From contig JAJLRJ010000006.1 in the NCBI GenBank assembly GCA_024195265.1, forward strand, positions 18,350,641 to 18,414,640: DNA of 64,000 bases, in the 5' to 3' direction. Source of the DNA: Dendrophyllia cribrosa. Its lineage: Eukaryota; Cnidaria; Anthozoa; Scleractinia; Dendrophylliidae. Of this stretch, positions 57,919-64,000 are shown piece after piece. The stretch's first letter is position 1. Every line of letters starts with the position of its first letter. Under the pieces are notes generated by a model. The model worked only from the letters and a program-made list of their open reading frames with translations, searched no databases and had not been told where the DNA came from. A program made the position numbers and the translations under genes.

Positions 57919-58236
57919 TCAACAAAAATTCTCATTGGCAAGTGTTTTACGTTGAATGTTTGGAGTACCTCCAAACTTTGTTTTCCATCGTTTTTCAAAA
58001 GTCTCCTCCACACTTGCAAATGCTATGTATTTCAAACTATCCCTTATCCTGACATCCAAAATGTACTTGTAATCGTTCCAATCTAATTTGTAAGCAGGTA
58101 CTTGAGGTGGGGTGAACCAATCAGGGAATAACTTTATCAGTTGAAATAAAACAGCCCAGATCCAAGTTCGTTTCCAATCACCTTCTCTTCCTTGTAGGTT
58201 TTCTTGCAGAGCCCAATCATCTAGTACGAATGGCAT
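57919..58236 (-). CDS. Polinton protein of unknown function, 105 residues
   Basis: ATG at 58236 (MPFVLDDWALQENLQGREGD). Aromatic-rich middle: WIWAVLFQLIKLFPDWFTPP. Its start overlaps the end of the preceding gene (58221) by 16 bases. I do not recognise a domain. Confidence 0.6.
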   Translation of the reverse strand: MPFVLDDWALQENLQGREGDWKRTWIWAVLFQLIKLFPDWFTPPQVPAYKLDWNDYKYILDVRIRDSLKYIAFASVEETFEKRWKTKFGGTPNIQRKTLANENFC

Positions 58237-58469
58237 TCTTCTTCTGCTTTATTCTTTCTGTCTCGCCGAGCTTTCCGTGCTAAATGATGTATATGTAAGT
58301 GATGTTTTAGTAATTGTAGTTTTCGTTGACAAAGACTTTTTCGCGTGGCAATGACGTGTTCATCTGTCAGTGGTTGGATTCGTCTTATTGTCCCTGAATG
58401 AAACGTGATTGGTTGATCGTTTCTTATAAGATATTCTTGCACGTGTTCATCAAACGTTATCCTCTTCAT
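58221..58469 (-). CDS. Polinton small basic protein, 82 residues
   Basis: ATG at 58469 (MKRITFDEHVQEYL); the frame is open further upstream but with no earlier ATG. Rich in His, Arg and Lys (KLQLLKHHLHIHHLARKARR), so nucleic-acid binding is possible. It overlaps the gene upstream by 20 bases and the one downstream by 16. Confidence 0.6.
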   Translation of the reverse strand: MKRITFDEHVQEYLIRNDQPITFHSGTIRRIQPLTDEHVIATRKSLCQRKLQLLKHHLHIHHLARKARRDRKNKAEEECHSY

Positions 58470-58710
58470 ACCACCTTTTTCTTTGTTTCTCAAAATGACC
58501 GTTGGTGATGATATCTAACAAATTTCCCAATACCTTGATGGGGTAATAGTCACCGTAAGTTTTTCCTTTTCCTTTATCTTGTTGCTTCAACGCCCACGTT
58601 ATGGCTTCAATTCTATCTTCTATTTGTTTTTTCAATTCTTGGAGGGTTAACAAACAGTCCAGTTCATCGTCTTTATCCAATTCTTTTCGTAATTCTTCAA
58701 CAGTGTCCAT
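58450..58710 (-). CDS. Polinton small coiled-coil-like protein, 86 residues
   Basis: ATG at 58710 (MDTVEELRKELDKDDELDCL). The first about 45 residues are strongly charged heptad-like helix. It starts five bases after the stop of the SLOG gene and overlaps the next gene by 20 bases, so the four genes 59450-57919 are probably on one transcript. Confidence 0.6.
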   Translation of the reverse strand: MDTVEELRKELDKDDELDCLLTLQELKKQIEDRIEAITWALKQQDKGKGKTYGDYYPIKVLGNLLDIITNGHFEKQRKRWYEEDNV

Positions 58711-58715
58711 TTGTT

Positions 58716-59450
58716 TCAATCCAACGTCGTGAATTTAAAGTGAGGGTAATTTTGTTTTAACCTTAATTCCTGTTCAGTTTGTTGTTGTTTATGCACCACA
58801 GATTTTTGAAAAATAAGTTGTATCTCGTTGTAAGCGTCTTGTGTTAACTGACGCGATCCAACGACAGCACTCTTTTTAGCTAGTAAAGGATGGCCATTGA
58901 TTGGATGAAAGTGAAACTCTTTTATCCAATGAGCGCGACCTTTGTCATTCTTCTCCCATCTATGATTGGCTGGTTTGTACCATCTTTTCGTTGAAATGTT
59001 ATAGACATAAACCTGTTTATTGAGATCAATACCTATTTGCACCGCCCATCCTGTTCCTCCTTCCACTTGAGTCTTTTTATTATTAATGTAACCAAAGGCA
59101 TACACCGCGTCAACAGGTTTGATAATAAAAACGTTTCTTTGTAAAAGTTGTCTTTTTGCTATCAAATCATCATTGTCAAGACTCTTCAAGTACTCATAAT
59201 CGGAGAGGTTTTTGTGTAATGCTTTTGAGGCTTGTCTTAAATAAGGTTCCGCTTCTTCCAATTCCATTTGTGAAAGGGGTGTGATTAATCTTGCGCGTGG
59301 GTGAAGTGGACCCACCTTGATCTCCACTGTCATTCCATGTTTTTTTGCACTCTGTTCTATAGCCCAATCTGATCCATGACATCCACCTGTATAAATGATG
59401 AAATCACTTTGTGGATCCACGTCCATAGGTTCCTCCTCTTGATGCGACAT
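58716..59450 (-). CDS. SLOG/YpsA-like nucleotide-binding protein in a Polinton
   Basis: 244 residues from ATG 59450. Near the N terminus FIIYTGGCHGSDWAIEQSA fits the first glycine-rich loop of the SLOG (SMF/DprA-LOG, YpsA-like) Rossmann fold, which binds nucleotide-derived ligands. Further on RN at about residue 107, VDAVYAFGYI and GGTGWAVQIG supply the other conserved loops in the expected order. The C-terminal about 90 residues are added and unassigned. It leads a four-gene minus-strand block and faces the GRF-finger gene across about 70 bases, so the two may share a divergent promoter. SLOG domains occur in DNA uptake, cytokinin activation and nucleotide-sensing immunity; what it does in a Polinton I cannot say. 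It is not a standard Polinton core gene. Confidence 0.7.
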   Translation of the reverse strand: MSHQEEEPMDVDPQSDFIIYTGGCHGSDWAIEQSAKKHGMTVEIKVGPLHPRARLITPLSQMELEEAEPYLRQASKALHKNLSDYEYLKSLDNDDLIAKRQLLQRNVFIIKPVDAVYAFGYINNKKTQVEGGTGWAVQIGIDLNKQVYVYNISTKRWYKPANHRWEKNDKGRAHWIKEFHFHPINGHPLLAKKSAVVGSRQLTQDAYNEIQLIFQKSVVHKQQQTEQELRLKQNYPHFKFTTLD

Positions 59451-59521
59451 GGTCAATCAACTAATAAAAATAAAAAAGCCCATGTCATTTTATTACTTTA
59501 GTCTCATCATTTGATTGGTGA

Positions 59522-61177
59522 ATGGCAGACAAAACCCAAACCAGTTTATCCCGTTTGACGGCGTCTCTTTGTAAGGGTTTGATTGGTTACTTGCAATCAT
59601 ATATTTGTTTCAATAGAAAACGTAGTATCATTTGCTTCATCGATTGGATGTGTCAACTTATCTTACCTCCAAAAACAGTTGTTCCACAATCAAATATCAT
59701 GCCGCCAAAAAATATTGCGCCAAAAGGAAAGCCCTCCTGCCCTTCTAAAGTGGGATCCAAAAAGAAGAAACGTATTGAAGCCTTGCAAGATCCACACGTG
59801 CAAGAAGTCAATGGCCAACTCCGTTTCTTAAATGATGGGAATACTGAACACTCCTTTACCCTGATCGATAGTACCAATGAGATTGTGGATCCAACTGAAT
59901 TCAGAGGAATCATTTATGATGAAACCCCTGAATACAGGCAGAAGCAAAATGAAGCCATTGTCAAAGATCGTGAAGAAAGAGAGCGTCAAAAGCAGTTTAA
60001 ACATGATCCAGCTACAGAGATAACAGAAATCATTGAAGAAGGGTTTGTGTCTCCGTTGATGAAAAACAATACCTTCCCAGACAGTGAGATTGACGAGTTC
60101 CTCAAGAATTTGACACAAACAGAAAAGAAAGAAGAAGTAGGAGTGAAGCCCAAAGAACAGCCTGAATGGAATGGAGCGATGTTTGAAAACAAAGAAACGC
60201 AAACCAAACCAACAGCTATCCCATCTCCACCACCAGCTTACCTGAATTGTCCCATTCATCAGAAGATTGTTCAAACCAAAACTAGCAAGAACAATTTTGA
60301 GTACACGAGATGTCAAGTGTATCAGTGTCCAATCATGTGCCCTTACACAGATGTTGAGATCTACATGCAACACTTGCATAAGAAATTAAATCCTGAGATT
60401 GCTGACAACTGGGGTCAATTGATGTGTTTCTGTTGTCTTCCCATGATCATTAAGATGAGCAAGTCAGACAAGAATAAAAATCGTTTGTACCTGTCCTGTA
60501 AGAAGAGAGAGTGCAAGTTCTTTCAGTGGGTGGATCTTCCCTTGACTGAGAAGAATCGAAGCTTTATTCAAAGTAAATCATTCTCTAACACGCCGCAACA
60601 CCCCAGCCGAGATGAAAATGGGTACCCTCTCAGAGGAATGGATGAAACTGGTCCACAAGTCAACAGAAGGGAAAAAGAACATCAAGCAGGTTTAAAGGAA
60701 TTGAAAGAATGGAAAGAGAAGAAGGAGGAAGACAAACCATTTTATTGTGTCTCCAACATCATTCATTACCCACCTGAATTAAAAGGTCTTAAGTACCATC
60801 CTCTCCTGGAAAAGGAGTGGAACGAGAGAAAAAGAGAAAAGAAAGTCCTCATTAAACCAAAAGTGTTTGAACTCGGTGACATTTGGGTTATTAAAGATGA
60901 TGTGGATAACAAAATCTGTTATCCACCTTCCCTGCTTGGAGTTAAATTCAGTTTTGCTGTGGCGGAAAAGTACCGAAAAGAACAAGAAGAAAAGAATACA
61001 GTACCACCTCCTCCACCAGGTTTAGCAGCGCATGAAGTCCCCACTCTAAAAGATGATGCTGGGTTTTATTGGCAACCCAGGAATGATGACCGAATTAATC
61101 TGTTTACACACCAGTCAAATAGTAATGACAAACAACCAATCACCGATGGTGAACTTTGTGGAAGCTTATTGTTTTAA
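59522..61177 (+). CDS. Polinton protein with GRF-type zinc finger, 551 residues
   Basis: Open from ATG 59522 to TAA 61175-61177; a second ATG at 59699 (MPPKNIAPKGK) may be the true start, as the first 59 codons are of different, hydrophobic-looking composition. Around residues 300-340 is CFCCLPMIIKMSKSDK, then SCKKRECKFFQWVD: the CxC...C...C with FFxWxD is the GRF zinc finger found in topoisomerase 3 alpha, NEIL3 and APE2, where it binds single-stranded DNA. A second Cys/His cluster (CPIHQKI...CQVYQCPIMCP...MQHLHKK) precedes it. The rest is highly charged, with a proline run near the end. Likely a DNA-handling protein; no enzyme motif is seen. Confidence 0.75.
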   Translation: MADKTQTSLSRLTASLCKGLIGYLQSYICFNRKRSIICFIDWMCQLILPPKTVVPQSNIMPPKNIAPKGKPSCPSKVGSKKKKRIEALQDPHVQEVNGQLRFLNDGNTEHSFTLIDSTNEIVDPTEFRGIIYDETPEYRQKQNEAIVKDREERERQKQFKHDPATEITEIIEEGFVSPLMKNNTFPDSEIDEFLKNLTQTEKKEEVGVKPKEQPEWNGAMFENKETQTKPTAIPSPPPAYLNCPIHQKIVQTKTSKNNFEYTRCQVYQCPIMCPYTDVEIYMQHLHKKLNPEIADNWGQLMCFCCLPMIIKMSKSDKNKNRLYLSCKKRECKFFQWVDLPLTEKNRSFIQSKSFSNTPQHPSRDENGYPLRGMDETGPQVNRREKEHQAGLKELKEWKEKKEEDKPFYCVSNIIHYPPELKGLKYHPLLEKEWNERKREKKVLIKPKVFELGDIWVIKDDVDNKICYPPSLLGVKFSFAVAEKYRKEQEEKNTVPPPPPGLAAHEVPTLKDDAGFYWQPRNDDRINLFTHQSNSNDKQPITDGELCGSLLF

Positions 61178-61264
61178 ACTATTACATTATTTATTAAGTG
61201 TGAAATAAAAAAAAAAAAGTATTTAATCTTTTGTAGTGAGTGAAATAAAGTGAGTTTTGACAAG

Positions 61265-61600
61265 ATGTTCTTGTGTAATCATTGCTGCTTTTATGGTTTC
61301 ATGTTGTTTGCTGCTTGGATTCGATGGCAGGTCATGCAAACAATTTGTTCACAACTTTTCTATCTTACTAATAGTGACACGCTTCCTGATATTCCTTTTA
61401 ATACTGATGTGATTGCTGTGTTCAGAGAGGTTGAATGTGAGATGAATATTGGACGATTTATTACCTTTGTGGTGTGGTTAAAAGCACATCCACGAGCATT
61501 TTATTGGTATCGAAAGATTGAAAAGCAGTTTAAAGATAAAATACCCTTCATTTCTTTGCTTTTGGCAATGCGACTTAGACATGGGGAAGAAGAAAACTAA
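61265..61600 (+). CDS. Polinton protein of unknown function, 111 residues
   Basis: ATG at 61265, stop at 61598-61600, overlapping the integrase start by 20 bases. N-terminal Cys-rich CNHCCFYGFM then helical, aromatic-rich stretch (FITFVVWLKAHPRAFYWYRK). No family recognised. Confidence 0.5.
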   Translation: MFLCNHCCFYGFMLFAAWIRWQVMQTICSQLFYLTNSDTLPDIPFNTDVIAVFREVECEMNIGRFITFVVWLKAHPRAFYWYRKIEKQFKDKIPFISLLLAMRLRHGEEEN

Positions 61601-62636
61601 ATCACTGTTATCACTATACCAAGATCCAACCGTTAAAGGAAGTTTAGGAGGAATTGAACGATTTGCTAAAGCGCAAAAGATACCATTAGCCAAAGCCAAA
61701 CGTTTACTTCAACAAGATTTAAGCTATACGTTACACAAACCTCGCCGCAAACGGTTTGCTACTTTACCTGTGGTTGTTGAAGGATTAGACCATCAATGGA
61801 TTGCTGATCTTGTTGATTTGCAACGTTTATCACGCTATAATCGTGGTTACAAGTATTTGTTAACTGTTATTGATGGATTGTCAAAATATGCATGGGTACA
61901 ACCTCTCAAAAAGAAGACTGGAATTGAATTAACTGCTGCCTTTGAAAAGATTTTTCGACAGGGACGTCAACCTGTTCAATTACAAACAGATAAAGGTTCT
62001 GAATTCTATAATCAAAGGTTTCAAAAGTTTTTGGAAAAGAAAAACATTCATCATTTTTCAACCTATGGTGATGCCAAAGCCTCTATGGTAGAACGTTTTA
62101 ATCGCACTTTAAAGGAACGAATGTTTCGGTACTTTACAGCCTCCAATTCATTAAGATACGAAAATGTACTTCAAGCCTTGGTACGTGGATACAATGCTAG
62201 TATTCATCGTAGCGTTAAACTGGCTCCTAAAGATGTTACTAGAAAGAATGAACGCATGGTTTGGAAACGTTTGTACGGACATCTTTCAACAAGCAAAACA
62301 AAAGCCACATTGAAGGTTGGGGAGCACGTTCGACTCAACAAAAAACATCGCACGTTTAAAAAGGGGTATTTACCGGGATGGACAGAGGAAGTGTTTGTCA
62401 TAGATCGTGTCATTCAAGGATCTGTGCCCACGTATAAGATTCGTGAATGGGATGGAACAGTTATAAAAGGGTCATTTTATAACGAAGATTTACAAAGAGT
62501 ACGTCTATCAAATGATCAATTCTTCAGAGTAGAAAAAGTGGTCAAACGAAAGAAAGGACAAGTATTGGTCAAGTGGAAGGGGTGGCCTTCAAAATACAAC
62601 AGTTGGATCGATTCGAAACAAGTGAAAAAGATTTAA
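61581..62636 (+). CDS. Polinton/Maverick integrase (DDE, with chromodomain)
   Basis: 351 residues from ATG 61581 (MGKKKTKS); the frame is open upstream inside the preceding gene. The retroviral-type integrase core has its three acids in WIADLVDLQ, LQTDKGSEFYN and SMVERFNRTLKERM (D, D, E, with the usual spacing of about 35 between the last two). The C-terminal FRVEKVVKRKKGQVLVKWKG, then WPSKYNSWI, is a chromodomain, which may steer insertion to marked chromatin. This architecture is diagnostic of Polintons. All catalytic residues are present and there is no break, so it may be functional. It catalyses strand transfer of the linear element into the host genome. Confidence 0.92.
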   Translation: MGKKKTKSLLSLYQDPTVKGSLGGIERFAKAQKIPLAKAKRLLQQDLSYTLHKPRRKRFATLPVVVEGLDHQWIADLVDLQRLSRYNRGYKYLLTVIDGLSKYAWVQPLKKKTGIELTAAFEKIFRQGRQPVQLQTDKGSEFYNQRFQKFLEKKNIHHFSTYGDAKASMVERFNRTLKERMFRYFTASNSLRYENVLQALVRGYNASIHRSVKLAPKDVTRKNERMVWKRLYGHLSTSKTKATLKVGEHVRLNKKHRTFKKGYLPGWTEEVFVIDRVIQGSVPTYKIREWDGTVIKGSFYNEDLQRVRLSNDQFFRVEKVVKRKKGQVLVKWKGWPSKYNSWIDSKQVKKI

Positions 62637-62667
62637 GATTTCTGCGTTAAAATAAGACGAATGTCAC

Positions 62668-63711
62668 ATGGAGTCTTTTTACGTGACACTTCCAAGTCAT
62701 GCCACATCACAGAAAGTTGAATTTCCATCTAACAATCCTTCCGATTTCAAGACACGGTTGGTAAATCCGTTACGTTTAAATAGCAATAATGGTGGAGATA
62801 ATTGGAAAGTTGCTCTAATACACGTATCCCTTCCAGATGCAGGCGTAGACTTATCTCCTTTACAGAAAGATACCTCGCATCCGCTCTTTCATATCAGTTG
62901 GTTAACCAAAGTTGAAAAGTCATATGGGGATAATCCATTTGAAAGAAAAGAATTTAATTTGTATTTGAACGAGTTAAAAGATGATTCTACTATTACTAGT
63001 GGTTTACATCTCTTGGAGAAAATGTTCTTGGGATATGAACAATCACGAATGCAACAAACGGATTATCGACATCGATTTAGCTGGGGAAAATAAAAAAAAA
63101 GGACCTTCTGGTCATTTCATTTGTTGACGCACGGAAATGATTATGATTTCCTTTTTGATAATTATAAACTTAATATTCTAAGTAATGCTAACAAACTGGA
63201 ATTATTTTTTGATAAACACTTTGCTCTTCAAATGGGGTGGTTAAAAGAAAACGAGGATGGAAGGTATGAACTTGGTCCTTACCTTCTACAGGAACCACAA
63301 TATCAAGGGATGGAAGATCCAATTGATCTTACAGATTCGTCAGGCAACTATGTCTATTGGAAGGTTGAAAATGATCAATTAAAATTAAGTTCAGCTTCAA
63401 GCTGGCGCTTCGTCAACGTAAATAAATCATTTAATCAAGTGATTGGAGAACCAACGCGTGTGTTACAAATTTACAGCAACATTGCCAAAAGTAACATTGT
63501 AAGCAATCAAGTGACAGATCTTCTCCAATTAGTACCTTACACAAGACAAGGAAAAGGATCTACGTTCTTTGAAGTCACCAGTAGACAATACCATGAGGTA
63601 CGAAATGAAGTCATTGAAGTGATTCATATACAAGTGGCAGATGCCAATGGAAAACTCGTTCAATTTGGAAGTGGAAACACGACGATTGTATTACACTTTC
63701 AAAGGGGATAA
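62668..63711 (+). CDS. Polinton FYxTLPS-family protein, with an in-frame stop
   Basis: From ATG 62668 (MESFYVTLPSHATSQKVEFP) to TAA at 63091-63093, then continuing in the same frame from about 63094 to 63711. The total would be about 347 codons. The first part matches the start of the next gene (63754), which begins SFYLTLPS and has the same P(D/N)N...F(K)xRL...WKVAL...SLPDA pattern. The second part has HGNDYDFLFDNYKLN and no own ATG near its start, so I read one gene interrupted by a nonsense codon next to a run of nine A. Families opening this way recur beside capsid genes in animal Polintons as I recall; a virion or attachment role is a guess. Readthrough or a sequencing error in the A run are alternatives. 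Confidence 0.6.
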
Positions 63712-63753
63712 AAGGAAACGCAAACAAGTAAAAAAGAAGTAAAGAAGAACAAC

Positions 63754-64000
63754 ATGTCGTCAAGTTTCTATCTCACTCTTCCAAGTAATGGTTGTAGATT
63801 TGAGTTTCCAAACAACAACGCCAACAGTTTTAAAATACGTCTCGATAAACAATTGACTCTGACAGATGGACAATGGAAAGTGGCCTTAAGTAGCATTTCG
63901 CTCCCTGACGCAGACATTGATTTATCAGTGTTTAAAAATGTTGCGTATGGTTCTGATCTATTGATGTGTTTTGCCTGGGTAGAACGAACAAAAGTGAATT
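63754..64000 (+). CDS. Polinton FYxTLPS-family protein, paralogue, cut by window end
   Basis: ATG at 63754, open through 64000 (82 codons visible). MSSSFYLTLPSNGCRFEFPN and WKVALSSISLPDADIDLS align with the gene at 62668. It lies 42 bases after that gene on the same strand, so the pair looks like a tandem duplication. The 3' part is missing. Confidence 0.65.
   Translation, partial: MSSSFYLTLPSNGCRFEFPNNNANSFKIRLDKQLTLTDGQWKVALSSISLPDADIDLSVFKNVAYGSDLLMCFAWVERTKVN

Overview
This is nuclear DNA from a metazoan: AT-rich, with GT-AG introns, long intergenic stretches and a very dense load of inverted-repeat elements. Gene content (CNOT9, a nischarin-like gene, COPS3) together with DIRS-type and Polinton/Maverick elements and abundant foldback MITEs suggests a cnidarian, most likely an anthozoan such as a reef coral. 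That assignment is inference; no taxonomic marker is present.

Layout. 1-6.5 kb: CNOT9 (CCR4-NOT subunit, + strand), at least nine exons, with a dead LINE fragment in one intron. 6.5-9.5 kb: intergenic, holding two adjacent near-perfect foldbacks. 9.56-11.85 kb: an intronless nischarin-like gene (PX domain plus leucine-rich repeats, + strand). 12-17 kb: a repeat field that includes a roughly 2.1-kb nest of elements (13.4-15.6 kb), with a pogo/Tigger-like element and a foldback carrying a THAP-like start. 17.0-28.8 kb: COPS3 (COP9 signalosome subunit 3, - strand), 14 exons whose summed length is a multiple of three and gives about 420 residues; its introns carry two minisatellites with 18-bp units and many MITEs. 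33.2-37.5 kb: an unrecognised five-exon + strand gene. 37.5-49.2 kb: almost only repeats, including a three-level nest at 39.2-39.9 kb and a possible small membrane-protein gene at 41.5 kb.

49.26-54.88 kb: a tyrosine-recombinase retrotransposon (DIRS/Ngaro class) with identical 128-bp direct repeats, gag with a zinc knuckle, reverse transcriptase, RNase H and tyrosine recombinase, broken by frameshifts and an in-frame TGA. Splice-like signals suggest an intron in gag that contains a minisatellite. 55.86-56.09 kb: the last exon of a retinol-dehydrogenase-like SDR gene (- strand).

About 57.1 kb to the window end: the left part of a Polinton/Maverick. A compact minus-strand block of six small genes includes a SLOG-fold nucleotide-binding protein and two tandem copies of an unknown protein of about 57 residues. 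Outside that block lie a GRF-zinc-finger protein, a DDE integrase with a C-terminal chromodomain, and two related proteins that begin with a shared FYxTLPS-type motif (one with an in-frame stop, one cut by the window end). The Polinton polymerase, ATPase, protease and capsid genes would lie to the right of the window.

The cellular genes look like ordinary housekeeping genes. The accessory interest is in the Polinton cargo, the intron-bearing DIRS element, and the nested foldback elements.
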